Assembly: GCF_050436995.1 (NCBI RefSeq)
Contig: NC_134764.1
Location: forward strand, 6,448,001-6,512,000
Source: Anticarsia gemmatalis
Taxonomy: Eukaryota > Arthropoda > Insecta > Lepidoptera > Erebidae
Direction of reading: 5' to 3'
Length of the DNA: 64,000 nt
The notes under the pieces were generated by a model. It saw nothing but the letters and a program-made list of their open reading frames with translations, searched no databases and was not told where the DNA came from. Of the stretch, positions 10,253 to 23,047 are shown one piece after another. The position numbers and the translations under genes were made by a program. Each line of letters opens with the position of its first letter. Within the stretch, counting starts at the first letter, position 1.

Positions 10253-13102
10253 ATGTCGTGGCCAGAAGTAATCACAGCTAAATCAGAAAATCGTCATGAA
10301 ATCAAATTGGCGGGTGCGGCTATCTCCAAACGTATTTCGGATAATGGTTTGGACGATGGAATATTCCAATTAATAAACATAAACCTGTTAAATATTAGTG
10401 ATACGTGTCTATCAGCTATACCAGACAATATAAGTCGTTTAGTAAACCTGCAGTCATTGTTATTATACGGCAACAAGATAACAGAATTCAATAAAAACAT
10501 AACCTCATTGAAGAAGTTAAAGGTGCTCGATTTGTCTCGAAACCAATTGAAAAGTATTCCAGACAGTCTAAATGAGATGAAAGAATTGACTAGTATCAAT
10601 TTTAGTTCTAACGAAATTGAAGAAATGCCTAAGCTTACAGATTTTCCAAATCTCATAACAGTTGATGTTTCCAATAATAAACTAACAAGTTTTCTGGACG
10701 TTGAGAATGCTAATATGCCTCATTTGACTGATTTGAAGCTGAAAGGCAATGCTATTGACTCTTTGCCTAACTACATTGCTCGTAGCCTTCCATCGTTGAA
10801 GAACTTTGATGTAGGTGATAATCAACTTAAAACTGTTCCTGGAGAAGTTGCCAATCTTTCTAAATTGAAAGGTAAATATATCTCAATTTATAAATCTAAA
10901 TAATTTTATAAGAATTTTATTTCAGAAAAATCAATTGCATATGTAATGATGCAATAATGTGCGATGTAAAATTCACCTCTATCACAATATTTGTAATATG
11001 CGAATTTTTATCAAAACATATATTTCTAATTAGAACTATAATTTTGTGTTTCAGAAATAAACCTCAAAGGCAACAAGTTCACAGACAAAAGGTTCATGAA
11101 ACTCGTTGACCAATGTCGTACGAAACAGATATTGGATTACATACGAGACCACTGCCCTAAGGGGGGTGATTCGGCACAGCCAAGTGGTGGCAAAGGCAAG
11201 GGCAAGAAGGGAAAGAAAGAGGAGCCTCCAGCTGAAGACGTAGAGACCGATTTGTGCCATTCTTTGAAAATATTACATGTAGAAGATGATGTTTTAAAAG
11301 TACAGATAATTGAAACACAAGTGGGAGTAGTTCGTCCGTACATTCTGTGCTGTATTGTGAACGATTTGGCCTTCAATGAGACTTCCTTTAAGAAGTTTAT
11401 ACAGATGCAAACTAAACTGCATGACACTGTGTGCGACAAGAGGAATGTTGCTACTATTGCTACGCATGATCTTAGCAAGATAGCTCCAGGTGAGTTTAAA
11501 TACATACATACAAACATAAAACCAAGCTTTCACCCATAGCTGGGAAAACAAAGCAGAGTTTTAAGCTCCATTTAAATCTTTTTCTTAAAATTCATGTCGA
11601 AAACTAACAATACTACTTTATAGACATTACATTTGAAGCATATATAGTATTACTGAAAATCAAATCACTAATATGTTTGCTTGAATATGTATTATGAGAA
11701 GTTCATTATATTTATAAGAGAGAGAGGGAAATACCATACAAGAACTGAGGTATAAAGCTATAAAACAGCATGGCAACCAGTTTAATTGAGAATATGTTTT
11801 TATTAAAACTGTATTATATTTTACCAGGTAACCTAGTATACACAGCCAAAGCTCCAGGTGCTCTTAAACTAACACCTCTGTCAAGACTGAGGCCTTGCTC
11901 CGGTGAGCAGCTGTTCCAGCAGCTAACAGCAGAAGCAGAGGCACTACGCAAAGAGAAGAAGAGGAATGTCTACTCTGGAATACATAAGTAAGATTTTACT
12001 AAGGATTTATTTATATTTATCTTTCTGCCGTTAATTAAACCAGATTATTTGCAATGAATAAGTTAAGATTACTATTTGTATATGTAGTGATTAGGTATGT
12101 TAGGTTCTGGGTTATTAATTGACAAAAAATTGCCTGCTTTTGACTAGAAAAAGATCTTTTTTCATGATTTGTAAAGTTTTTATTTTGCTAAATTTAAACA
12201 CATTTTTTATACTTTCAGGTATCTTTACCTACTGGAAGGCAAGCCACTTTACCCCTGCTTACAGGATGCTAGTGGAAAGGTCATCAGTTTCCCACCAATC
12301 ACCAACTCCGAGGATACTAAGGTATTATAATTTGTTCTGATAATCTGCCAAGTATATTCTTTCCATAATAATTAACTATGTATTGATAAATGGTTGTTCT
12401 ATGTGTGTATAATTTCAATTAGTTCCTACATTATAGCATAATGACTCACAAATTTAATGTGCTTATTAGCATTAAATTGATTTGAAAATTGCCTACTTTT
12501 CATAAAATTTAGAATACAGGTATTGTAGTAGGTATCTTACCTATATTCTCAGTTATTAATGGTATAAACTTTAATTTCTAATTCAGATGTCTCAAGAAAG
12601 CAAGTCAATGCTGGTAGAAGTAACATCCCATGTGTCCCTGGGTGCTTGCAAGACGGTAATGAACAAGATGCTGCAAGAGTGTCTGTTGCTTGGCATCGGT
12701 TCTGATGAACCTGAGTCTACCTTCCATACACTTACTGTGCAACAGGTAATTTTATTTAGAGCTACTTATTTTAGGAATTACAATTTGCTAGCTCTTACCT
12801 GCTACTCTGTCCCTATATACTCAAGTTATGTCCCACACAAAACTACGGGCAATAGCTGGTATTTCTAGAGCCCTTATAGTAGCTTTGGTGTTATGGAGTA
12901 ACAAGAATCCAAACTTCCGCATTTTCTTTTCCTTTCTTCTATATTTATAAATACTTTCGGATTTTAAACTAATGCACATCATCTTATGTTTTAGGTCAAA
13001 GTGGTAGACCTCGAAGGCAACTTAAAGAACGTGTACCCGTCGCGAACGGACTGCGTATTCGAAGGTACCAACATCAAAGTACTGCGCAACACCAAAAAAT
13101 AA
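10253..13102 (+). CDS. LRRC47: Leucine-rich repeat-containing protein 47 (6 exons)
   Basis: LRR protein with a C-terminal domain related to the B3/B4 tRNA-synthetase editing fold of PheRS-beta; its role is poorly defined. Exons: 10253-10871, 11055-11489, 11828-11987, 12219-12321, 12587-12745, 12995-13102. All junctions are GT-AG and the total of 1584 nt gives 527 aa, close to the vertebrate length of just under 600. LRR units run from about residue 40 to 215, e.g. NLQSLLLYGNKITEF, KLKVLDLSRNQLKSIP, LKEINLKGNKFTDKR. A basic linker, GGKGKGKKGKKE, follows near residue 255, then the B3/B4-like domain (e.g. VLKVQIIETQVGVVRPYILC). The start is the first ATG in a suitable context. Antisense ORFs over these exons are shadows. 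AATAAA at 13216. Confidence 0.93.
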
Positions 13103-13215
13103 ACTACCCTACCAATTTTTAGCCTGTGAAATTTTTGAGTAATTAATAATGAATCTGTCCAATTATTTCTATCTATTGATCAGTATACTGGGTCCTAATT
13201 ATAATGTTTATGAGC

Positions 13216-13221
13216 AATAAA
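13216..13221 (+). terminator. poly(A) signal after LRRC47
   Basis: AATAAA lies 114 nt downstream of the LRRC47 stop codon, within GAGCAATAAAATATT. Confidence 0.65.
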
Positions 13222-14527
13222 ATATTGCCTTAATGTATCCCAAATTATGTATTTTGAACCAATATTATAATGCTGTTGAGAAGCCAAATATAATAATAAT
13301 ATACCGCACAACTAATCCTATTAATAAAAACTCATTGTAAAGATTAATGCTCCAATAACATAAAAAAAATCAGAATAATGTTCTCTTTAATTTTTTTTTT
13401 GTCTTCTTTTTTGCTAGCATTGTCGGCCGCACATGGCACAATACTTGTAACTTGTAATTTAAACCATAAAAACCTCTCCAATAAGCTTTAAAGCTTGCAT
13501 TGGACTTGGTTTTACTTTTGTCGCGACGGTAGGGCCATAAATAGAGGTGGAAGAACGGATTTAAACCCTCTTTCGGCTGTCCATCACTAGCATATAGTTT
13601 TATTATTGGCCTGCCGTCGTGAACATTTTACTTTATGGGTGTTTTATTTTTTAACATTGTTAAACTGCCACAAGACCTACTTTGTGAGCAAATTTTTAAT
13701 TAATTTAAATTTAGTTCGTAAACATGAGTGTGTGTGTGAGACAATGTAATTTGTAGCTATTTAAACATTAATGCCTGAAGCTTCATATTGTACTTTATTA
13801 CAATTGGCTTTGTTTTTTCTTAATTATGCGCCATACCAGTGAGATGACTAAAATATCGGCTTCTAATTTTAAATTATTGCATTAGCCAATTTGGCAACAT
13901 TTACCTCAGTTGCTAACTACTAGAATAATATCTATCATACATATTATGTACTAATTTTATAATAATTATTTCTGTCCGACATGTTTTAAAATGTAATCGC
14001 AACGTCCAATATTAAATTTTCGACTCAAAAACTTTGCTGAAGTCTTATAAGTTTATAAAATTGTCTGTGATGATTATTATACTAGTATTAAATACTTGTG
14101 ACGCATCTATGTAACCATTGTAACTTAAAAAGTAAGAGAAAGTTTTTGTTAGATGTTTTCTTTTTTTTATTGTAATAAGTATTTTTGTAATCTAATTATT
14201 TTGTTTTATTTAACCTGTCCCTGAGGAATAAGCTTTATTTAGTTTTAACTCTAGACAATCCTGAGAATCTAAACATAGCTGACTGTTTTAAAAGGAATCT
14301 TTGTCACAATAATTTTCAGCTTGCAAAGAAAATAGATTTGGACCGTTTTGTATTTTTCACCTTGGCAGCCCCAATACTCTGACAAAGTGAAATATTTACT
14401 AAAATGGTAACACAGTTTGGTAAATGTCAAATTTGGTGAACATTTTCAAAACAAGTTGTACAAGTTGATTCTTGTTCTTTTGTTCGTAAAACAATATTTT
14501 TCCATGGTGTAAACATTTAAAATCAAG
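13222..14527. other. Intergenic region between LRRC47 and RAD54
   Basis: 1.3 kb of AT-rich DNA that must hold the RAD54 promoter and 5' UTR. No TATA box or initiator stands out. No gene or recognised repeat. Confidence 0.45.
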
Positions 14528-16819
14528 ATGAGGCGCAGCTTAGCGCCGAGCCAGATGGGCTCAAGCGATAATGTCTTCAAAAGCCCACTGCTTAACTCGA
14601 AACGAAAAAAGCGGGAATGTGCAAGGATACCATTGACTCAGAAATCAGCTTCGCAAGCATTATCTGCGTCGGAGCACGAAGATTTGATAAAGCAGATCCT
14701 CAATAAACCCTTCAAAGTGCCTATACCTAACTATGTGTCTTCGTACTGTGGTAAAAGTTTGGGTTTGAAACGAACGCAGGTTAGACGTGCCCTTCATGAT
14801 CCTGATGAGCCTAATGCTTTGGTGTTGTATCGTCCACCTTATATTCCTGAACACGAGAAGATGAAAATGAGTCCCAATGACATTAAAGTGGCTGTTGTAG
14901 TAGACCCGGTACTGGGGAACATCCTGCGACCCCACCAGAGAGACGGTGTTAAGTTCATGTACGACTGTGTCACTGGACAACAGATAGAAAATGCGTTCGG
15001 ATGTATCATGGCTGATGAAATGGGTTTAGGAAAAACTTTACAGTGTATCACTCTTCTATGGACTCTGTTAAGGCAAGGGCCTGATTGTAAACCAACTATT
15101 TGTAAAGCAATCATTGTGTGTCCTAGTAGTTTAGTTAAGAATTGGTATAATGAGATACACAAGTGGCTTGGGCAGAGAATTAATGCATTGGCCATGGATG
15201 GAGGCTCTAAAGCTGACATTACTCTGAAACTACAGCAGTATATGAATACATTTACGACTACCCGAGTAGCAACTCCAGTCCTAATAATATCATATGAGAC
15301 ATTTAGGATCTACTCTAATATACTCCACTCATCTGAAGTTGGCCTAGTACTATGTGATGAAGGTCACAGATTAAAGAACAGTGAGAATCAAACATACCAA
15401 GCACTAATGGGTTTGAAGGCTAAAAGAAGAATCTTAATATCTGGAACTCCAATCCAAAATGATTTGACAGAATATTTCAGTTTAGTACATTTTGTCAATG
15501 AAGGTATACTGGGTACAGCTCAAGAATTCAAGAAAAGATATGAAAATCCTATCCTAAGAGGTCAAGATGCTCTGGCCACTGCACAGGAAAGAGAAAGGGC
15601 ACAAGAATGTTTACAAACTCTCACATCAATAGTTAATAAGTGTATGATTCGCAGAACCAGTAGTTTGCTCACCAAATATTTGCCAGTGAAGTTTGAACAA
15701 GTCATATGTGTGAAGATGACTCCCCTTCAGACTCAGTTGTACAAAAACTTTATCAATTCTGATGCAATCAGAAACAAATTCTCTGGAAATGGCGACAAGA
15801 ATACTCTCAGTGCTCTCTCAAGTATTACAACACTGAAGAAACTTTGCAACCATCCAGATTTAGTATATGATAAGATTGTTGAAAGATCTGAAGGTTTTGA
15901 AAAGGCTTTGAGCTTGTTACCAAGTAATTATGACACTAAGGATGTGAAGCCAGAACTGTCAGGAAAATTGATGATATTAGATTGCATTCTTGCTAATTTG
16001 AAGACTAATACTGATGACAAGATTGTCTTAGTTTCTAATTACACACAAACCTTAGATTTATTTGAAAAATTATGTAGAAAGAGATGTTACCAATATGTGA
16101 GGCTTGATGGCTCTATGACAATTAAGAAGAGAGCTAAAGTAGTGGAAAGTTTCAACAGCAAGGAATCTAAGGAATGGATATTTATGTTAAGTTCTAAAGC
16201 TGGTGGTTGTGGTTTGAATCTCATTGGAGCAAATAGACTAATCATGTTTGATCCTGACTGGAACCCCGCTAATGATGACCAAGCTATGGCTAGAGTGTGG
16301 CGAGATGGGCAGAAGAAACCATGCTTTATTTACAGACTGCTTGCTACTGGTACTATAGAAGAAAAGATATTCCAAAGACAAGCTCATAAAAAAGCACTTA
16401 GTGATACTGTTGTGGACCAGAATGAGGAGTCTCTAAGGCACTTTACTTCTGAAGACCTCAAAGATCTGTTTAGGCTAGAGGAGAACACCTTGTCAGACAC
16501 CCACAGCAAATTCAAGTGTCGAAGATGTGTCAATAATATCCAAGTGACTTTGCCTCCAGAAAATTCTGACTGTACTTCAGACTTATCTAACTGGTATCAT
16601 TGTGCAGACAAGAAAAACCTGGCTGATTTAGTTCTAAAACAATGCTGGGATTTGGCAAAGACCATTTCTTTTGTATTTCACCATAGGTCTGCCAAAACAG
16701 AAGCACAGAAGGCAGTGGAGGAGGAGAAAGAGAATGTTCCAGAACCAAAAAGAAGGAAAGTTGAGATAGATGAAGATTATTCTGAACCAGATGACAGTGC
16801 TGATGAGGATTATGAGTGA
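14528..16819 (+). CDS. Rad54: RAD54 homologous-recombination DNA translocase (okra in Drosophila), intronless
   Basis: Swi2/Snf2-family ATPase that works with RAD51: it remodels duplex DNA, stimulates strand invasion and processes joint molecules in the nucleus. A single 763-aa frame, the normal length for RAD54. The N-terminal basic region contains KRKKRE-type stretches and LRPHQRDGVKFMYDC. Helicase motifs in order: Walker A in DEMGLGKT (residues 163-170, Lys169), II in DEGH (277-280), III in LISGTPIQNDL, V in SSKAGGCGLNLIGANRL and VI in QAMARVWRDGQ. The C-terminal region has the Cys-rich CRRCVNN, a KRRKVE stretch and an acidic tail. The complete lack of introns next to intron-rich neighbours is notable but not unusual for this gene in insects. 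Shadow ORFs on minus are ignored. AATAAA at 17035. Confidence 0.97.
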   Translation: MRRSLAPSQMGSSDNVFKSPLLNSKRKKRECARIPLTQKSASQALSASEHEDLIKQILNKPFKVPIPNYVSSYCGKSLGLKRTQVRRALHDPDEPNALVLYRPPYIPEHEKMKMSPNDIKVAVVVDPVLGNILRPHQRDGVKFMYDCVTGQQIENAFGCIMADEMGLGKTLQCITLLWTLLRQGPDCKPTICKAIIVCPSSLVKNWYNEIHKWLGQRINALAMDGGSKADITLKLQQYMNTFTTTRVATPVLIISYETFRIYSNILHSSEVGLVLCDEGHRLKNSENQTYQALMGLKAKRRILISGTPIQNDLTEYFSLVHFVNEGILGTAQEFKKRYENPILRGQDALATAQERERAQECLQTLTSIVNKCMIRRTSSLLTKYLPVKFEQVICVKMTPLQTQLYKNFINSDAIRNKFSGNGDKNTLSALSSITTLKKLCNHPDLVYDKIVERSEGFEKALSLLPSNYDTKDVKPELSGKLMILDCILANLKTNTDDKIVLVSNYTQTLDLFEKLCRKRCYQYVRLDGSMTIKKRAKVVESFNSKESKEWIFMLSSKAGGCGLNLIGANRLIMFDPDWNPANDDQAMARVWRDGQKKPCFIYRLLATGTIEEKIFQRQAHKKALSDTVVDQNEESLRHFTSEDLKDLFRLEENTLSDTHSKFKCRRCVNNIQVTLPPENSDCTSDLSNWYHCADKKNLADLVLKQCWDLAKTISFVFHHRSAKTEAQKAVEEEKENVPEPKRRKVEIDEDYSEPDDSADEDYE

Positions 16820-17034
16820 TTGATGCGGGACATTTGTTGCCAGAGAGGAAATTATGTTGATTGTAAATAATTTTGTTTTAGTTTTAAGATCATAGATTAT
16901 GAAGAGTTATTACAGTATTTTTTTTAAAACATCTTTTGGTATATCTTGGTACCAGTCCCTGTATTATTATTGAAAAACCTAGTTCATGTGAAGGTATGGT
17001 CTATGCAAAAGATGCCAATATGGTAATTGCAGAA

Positions 17035-17040
17035 AATAAA
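17035..17040 (+). terminator. poly(A) signal after RAD54
   Basis: AATAAA 216 nt past the RAD54 stop. The gene converges with SELENOO copy A, whose stop codon is at 17269-17271 on the other strand, so the two 3' UTRs are close and may overlap. Confidence 0.55.
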
Positions 17041-17268
17041 TAACACAACTATTCAACAAAATAATATATTTCGACGTAAAAAAAATAACAGATTACAATA
17101 AATGGCAACCTTATTAGATAAAGCATGATGACCATGGATACCTTAAAACTGATTTGTTACAAAAGTTCTACTGTTTGTAAGCCTACAATCTAAATTACAT
17201 TATTAATTGATAATAATTGTTCATACTATATTATTATATTATCACAAATTAAATATAATATTGTAAAT

Positions 17269-20200
17269 TTAACTGGAACAGCTAAGCTTGAGTCCATAAG
17301 ACCAGCTCGGTGGTTGTGATGAGTATCCACGCTTTTCTGCTTCTTCATTCACTTCAAAAGGATTTTTGAACAACTTCAGGAGGAATCGCACCTGGAATAA
17401 TAAATTAAAGTCTGGTTAGATAGAATAAGCACGAAAGTAATACGACGTTCAGAAAAAAACTTGTACGTTGCGTCTTGTGCCAATGTATTAGACGGTATAT
17501 AAAATTAAGTTTTATTTAGAAGTCCAACCTTTTCGAAATTATTTTTCTCAGCGTCTGCTATAGCTTCTTGCATTATCCAGTTTTTAGGCACATACACAGG
17601 GTTTACTTTCACCATACGAGATTGTCTTTCATCTTCGCTTACTGAAACAAATAATACGCTAAGATTGCAATACATAATTTTTGGTACCTAGCTTTATCTA
17701 TAAAATAAATTGCGTTACAATCAAAATAAGCATCTGCTAAGGTCAAAACGTCCAGAAAACCTAAATAAAGTTAACGATCGCATTAATTCCTATGTATAAC
17801 ACTCAAATTCATTAAATATTAACACGTTTAGACAGACATTTAAAAAGCATAAAAAATAAGAAACCAACATAAATAATGTACAATTTTGATTAATACACTC
17901 GAAAAGATCCGAGACTTCATAAGTACTGGATAAAACTTAATTTTATTAATTCTTACCATTTTCTTCTTTCAGCCTATCTTGATACTTCTTCACCCATTTC
18001 TCCCAGTTCGGTGTATCAATAAACTTACTTAACGACCACTTCGTCTCTAAAACAGATTTATCCAATAACTGCTGTGATTCTACCTGCAAAACAAGAAATA
18101 CATTTAAATATTATTATGTAACCAAAAATGAATGTCCATATAGACTCAACTACACTAACAGGAATGTTTGTCCACAAACCAGCCCGCCCTGAATTCGCTA
18201 CCATTTTTATCCGAGAATAGAACCTATTATGAACGGAGTGGTAGTGATACTTTAACCCCTTTGTCAATACAATTTTAAACAGAAAAAAATAAGACATAAA
18301 TATGTATTTGACTAAGTTCTGTATTTCTTTGGTCTCTGTCTACCTCCATTGTATAAGGACGTGATTTAATTTATTTATAATCTTTATTATAAAATATTTA
18401 TAAATCATGAGCATTTTTTATTACCTCAGCAAGTTGTCTGAACGTAGCGGTAAAGTCTCCCATTTTCAACTGCATCACTTCAAATAGTTCTTGAACTAGT
18501 TTATCATCACCGTCTTTCATTTCTTTCAGCCCAAGTTTTAGAAGGTGTGTTTTTCTGAAACAATCAGTAAATATTTTAATTATAGGTACCATTTCCTAAC
18601 AGTAATGTATTATTATAATGAAAGCCCTTGAAAGGCAGATAATATTGGTGATGTCTTACAAAAAGGTCACGGGCGTACTCGTAACCCGCAATTCTATATG
18701 ACAAGATGTATGGATGTGAATGAAGCAAAGGGAGTTTGTAAGGATTGTACCAGATGGCGTTCTCTGGTCTCTGTCTACCCCTATGGGAAGGCGTGATTTT
18801 CCGTATGTATTTAATGTATTACCATCCCACTGCTGGTGCAAAGGTCTCCTTACAGAATAATGAAGGGTATAGGCAAAATAAGATGTGTCCCTAAAAATAG
18901 TATTTTGTGATATTATAAAATAATACATACAATACATTTCTTTGAACATATTCACTGAGTGTTGCTCTAATGTCTTTGATCTTTTCTTTTTGATCCTCTG
19001 ACAGTATCGGTTCAAGCGCCTCTGCCAACTTCTCTAAGTTCCATAGCAGTATCTAAAACATGAATGATAATAAATAAGTAATCTTAACCCACTACTGGGC
19101 AAGCATCTCCTACCGGAATGAGGAAGGCGTTAGGTCTCAAGCACTTAGCCAATATAGAAATAAAATTCATTTGAATTCATTGAATGTTAGTCATAAGGAA
19201 TATACATATTTTGAGTCTATGTCATTATTTTGTAAAATTCAGTAAAAGTAAAAATCCGAAAACAGTTTGTTCGACTTGGGAATGGAACCCGAGACCTAGT
19301 GATTTGCTACTAATTGAAAAGAAAATTAAAATTACGAAAAGAAAATTATGAGAGAATGATGAAACCAATTTTATTTTACTCGTACATACCTCAGGTTGTT
19401 TATTAAAAGCGTACCGGCCCATATCGTCGGATGAGTTAGGTACGTAATTCTGATAGAAGTGCTCTATGAATCCGTATGGACCATAGTCAATGGTGAGTCC
19501 TAGCAGACTCACATTGTCTGTGTTTAGTACACCGTGGGTGAAGCCGAAACCTGGGAAAATTAATGTAATTAAAAAAATACACTTCCAATAAATAATATAT
19601 TTCTATAAAGCTATAATCAATATAATGTTATAATGATATATTGCATATTAAGTCTCTGTCAGTCTGCTTGTTTTACTTTTATGGGTACAAATAAAGATGA
19701 GTCAGGGCGATTGATAGACGATATTCTTATAATGGTCTCGCTCTCGCAGGACAAACCAAGTTCAGAAACTGGTTGGAATTATGACTAAATGTATTATGTA
19801 ATATTAAGAATTTTCAATTACCTTGCCATGTGGCCACCATATCCAAGTTTCTATGAGCCACTTCTAAATACCAATCCACATACTTGTCGTCAGAATTCTC
19901 CAACTCTGGGAAATGTTGCTAAAAATAACATAAACAATGAGTTTCAGAAAAAATGTGCATCAGACGTAATTGAAAGCAATTAAAGAGCTATTATAAACAC
20001 CTCCTGTGATTTGTGTTTGTCTATTTACGAAAAACTCCAAAATACTAAGCACATACTCATGTGATTTTCGCTTTTATTTAGAAAGGGTGATTAACCAAAA
20101 AGTAACGTTTTATTTTCTTGCGAAAATTAATTGGAATATGATAAAGATTTTTATTGATAAACATTAATAATGAAATAATGATGTCTTATCTTACCTTTAT

Positions 20201-22551
20201 AATAAAATCAACTAAGAGCTTCATAGTGTGTGGCTCGCGGCGCTTGAGCAGTATCTCTATAGAACCGATGCGGTACCACGCGTTAGCGAGCCGCATGACG
20301 ACGGCCGCCCGCTCTTGCCGAGCGCGACCGCAGTACGTTTTGTCGCGCCATACTTTGTGATCGTCGCTCACTGGACACAAATAAAATATTAAAAGCACTG
20401 TTATTAGAAGATACCTTAAATATATTCAACATATTACTATCCCACTACCGAAGAAGGGTCTTCTCACGAAATTACGAAGGAGACCATTTTCTTTTAAGGA
20501 AGATGGAAGGAGACATTAACCTTTAACATTAACCTTGAATCTACACTGCTAGCCGAAAACATTGCTATGTCGCTTCTGGTTTGACCACTGCTACTTATAA
20601 TTTATACCTACAAAATCTCTTATTTATTTGACCGTAATTGTATTTACAATTCGAGATTTTGGTATTATTTTGTTAGACTGTAACTGGGTCTTGTAATTTG
20701 TTAAGAAAGTCTCCCCTTATAATGTAGGACCAAATACAAGCAAAATTAAGAGGAAAAAAGATTACAAAAAATCTGAAACAAGTATGTGAGTTTCAAAGGT
20801 ACATTTGGATAAAAACAACATGAAGAAGAAATAAAACTTACCTACCAATGCAGCCGCCCGAGTGGTAGGTATACCAAGATGGTAACAAGCTTCTGAGGCT
20901 ATCATCTCTCTGATCGAAGACCGCAGCACTGCACGGCCGTCTCCGAAGCGAGAGTATGGAGTCTCTCCGGAACCTTTCAGCTGAGGCTGCCAGGACTCAC
21001 CTTTACTGGTTAAGAAAAAAAAAATTGAAATTACATAAGATGGTGCAATATGAGGTCATGTGCACAAACGCGATTTTATTTGCGTGAGCTTTTCTTAGTT
21101 TAGAACATTGGTCTTATCATCAATCATAGTATGTCTATCAATCATTGGTCAGGCGCGCGTCGTGTGAACGCGCCTTAAATATAACAGCACTGTATACCAA
21201 CAAATCAAAAGTTAACTATTATAATTTAGTTTGGTTTACAAATTCTTATCTCGAATATATTTTTGTCATTTATTTTTAGTAGATAAGTGAAATTGCTTGT
21301 CATCAGCAATTATACTGAATTCGATAGCTGTTCAAAATATCTTTCTAATATAGCTGAGTCATTACATTATATTACAGTAATATAATAAGATTCATATCTA
21401 TTGAAAAATATGATGTGTAAAGAAAAACACCTGTTAACATATTCTCCAAGGATGTGTGCCCTGCCATCTCCAAGTTGATCAGCCCAGAAACCAAACTGGT
21501 AGCCTCCATATCTAAAACATCAACACATCATCTATCATTGCATCAAAATATATTTTATCCATAAAATAACATTTAAAAAATTGCCTGATCTTACTGCTAC
21601 TGCAAGCATATTTTAAAGGTTTTAAAGTTTAATAAATGTATTTTCTGTCTATTTGTAACACTACCAGAGTTAGTACATAATGCTTTATCATAGGTGTTTC
21701 TTAAATATCTGTATGCCATATACAAATTCATTCAATTGTTTTTCATGATCCAAATGCAAACTTCTACATTTACTTATTAAATATGTTTACCTGTGTGATA
21801 CACTCAAGCCTCCCTCAGGCAGATAGCTGCCGGCTACAAAGTTGATGAACTCCTCCGACTCTGCCACAGACGGGTGTAGGTCCAGTAAGTCTACCAATGC
21901 TTCATCAGACGCACATACTAAATGCAGTTTACCTATTAGAGGCTCTGTTGGCACCTGAAATTATGATTTATATTAATAACAATGTTGTATAAAATAGAAA
22001 GATATTTAAAACAAGCTTTTACCTACTAGTTAGAATGTTATTAGAAAATAAACATTTTTATCAAAATTGTTTCGACTATTTACCTAAGAGCAAAAGCATA
22101 ACAGGTAGACGTCATTTGTAATTAAAAGTTGGAAGCATCAAAATCAGCTTATTAAGTCTAATAATAAAATAGTTAAAGTTATCTTTTAATTAAAGTTTTT
22201 AAATAGAACACAAAATACTTATTTTGCACAATTAAAATTACTATTATCAAGTGTTTTCTCACTCAATTCAAGTAGAACCTACTCCAATTCATCAATTACC
22301 AATTATTATGAAATATGATGCAATAAGAAACTAACATGCAGTTTTGCAAAAAACATTACCTTGGAGAATACAGCATCCTTAACGGCTACTGGCACGTTAT
22401 ACTCTGGGTTTTCGTCTATAGGCAGAGCAGCATAGTTCGGAGGATCACGAAACTTCCACTCTTTAAAATTCACTATTGGTTTCATTTTACCAACAATGTT
22501 TTGTTGCTGTTCATTCATAAGCGCTGCCAGCACGCAGAAAGCCCGCCTCAT
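17269..22551 (-). CDS. SELENOO: Selenoprotein O homologue, Cys form, copy A (12 exons)
   Basis: SelO-family pseudokinase that transfers AMP to protein hydroxyls (AMPylation), mitochondrial in animals. Exons on minus: 22551-22360, 21954-21791, 21511-21431, 21005-20842, 20370-20195, 19918-19822, 19550-19390, 19052-18931, 18554-18425, 18083-17957, 17641-17529, 17391-17269; 1650 nt, 549 aa. Seen: N-terminal YAALPIDEN and DAVFSKV, QLGDGRAHILGEY, the nucleotide-binding Lys156 in QLKGSG, DGRAVLRSSIREM, and the flipped-kinase core FTHGVLNTDN...TIDYGP with D303, N304 and metal-binding D313. It ends SCSS, so Cys547 sits at the third-from-last position where Sec is found in vertebrate SELENOO; no SECIS is needed. 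The first Met is uncertain, since later in-frame ATGs exist at residues 12 and 23. The closest relative is copy B just upstream. Confidence 0.92.
18610..18870 (+). mobile_element. RTE-like LINE tail fragment in SELENOO copy A intron 8
   Basis: Carries GACAAGATGTATGGATGTGAATGAAGC, GTTTGTAAGGATTGTACC and CTGGTCTCTGTCTACCCC, a dispersed lepidopteran LINE 3' module, ending in CCCACTGCTGGTGCAAAGGTC. A related stretch is at 60670-60800, and a shorter one at 18320-18365. Confidence 0.45.
19084..19155 (+). mobile_element. RTE-like tail fragment in SELENOO copy A intron 7
   Basis: ACCCACTACTGGGCAAGCATCTCC followed by GGAATGAGGAAGGCGTTAGG is the same module as at 6361-6460. The fragment at 20433-20530 in the next intron upstream is a weaker copy. 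Confidence 0.45.
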
Positions 22552-23003
22552 CGGGACACGATCAAAGAAGTGCGGTGTATGATTTTTGTATCACAAACCT
22601 CTAGTTACCAGCGATAACATTGTTATTTGACTTATTTGTGCATTGCAATGAACTTTTGATAAAATACACTGTGCGAAATATTGATGATGATAATATAGTC
22701 TTTATAGGGTAAAGCATAAGAATTATTTTGTGTTGTATTTATTCTTTTGCACTCAGCTCAACTGTCAAAGTCAATGTCAAGTGCTTTGTCATGATGACAC
22801 TTGACAGACGTCACATAAGTTTGTTGATTGCGAAAGCAGGCACAGACATTAGAAGTACCTGCCATAACGAAGAACTACAACTTATTTACTTTTTTCAAGT
22901 TCTCCCTGACGACAGAAACAAGCCCGTAAGTACTGCAGCCCTTTCCCTCAATAGTCATTTTTTAAAATAATTTCACAAAAACGAAAATTCAAACGAATAA
23001 ATA
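22552..23003. other. Short intergenic gap between the two SELENOO copies
   Basis: Copy A must be transcribed (on minus) from a promoter inside or just 3' of copy B. The 80-aa ORF on + (22728-22970) has no recognisable family and I do not call it a gene. Confidence 0.4.
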
Positions 23004-23009
23004 TTTATT
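23004..23009 (-). terminator. poly(A) signal for SELENOO copy B
   Basis: TTTATT on + is AATAAA on minus, 39 nt after the copy B stop codon at 23048-23050. Confidence 0.6.
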
Positions 23010-23047
23010 TAGCGAATTAAATCAATAATAATGAACTATTAAATTAT

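Noticed and set aside
10294..10674. 126-aa minus-strand ORF over LRRC47 exon 1, and similar ones at 11137-11551
   Set aside because: Shadows of LRRC47 exons in antisense; no independent family signature.
14660..15219. Two minus-strand ORFs over RAD54
   Set aside because: Antisense shadows of a strongly conserved coding region.
17269..17280. Possible UGA-encoded selenocysteine at the SELENOO C terminus
   Set aside because: The codon is TGC/TGT (Cys) in both copies and the stop is TAA, so no recoding is needed.
22728..22970. 80-aa ORF in the gap between the SELENOO copies
   Set aside because: No recognisable domain and only an incidental donor-like GTAAGT near its end; insufficient support.
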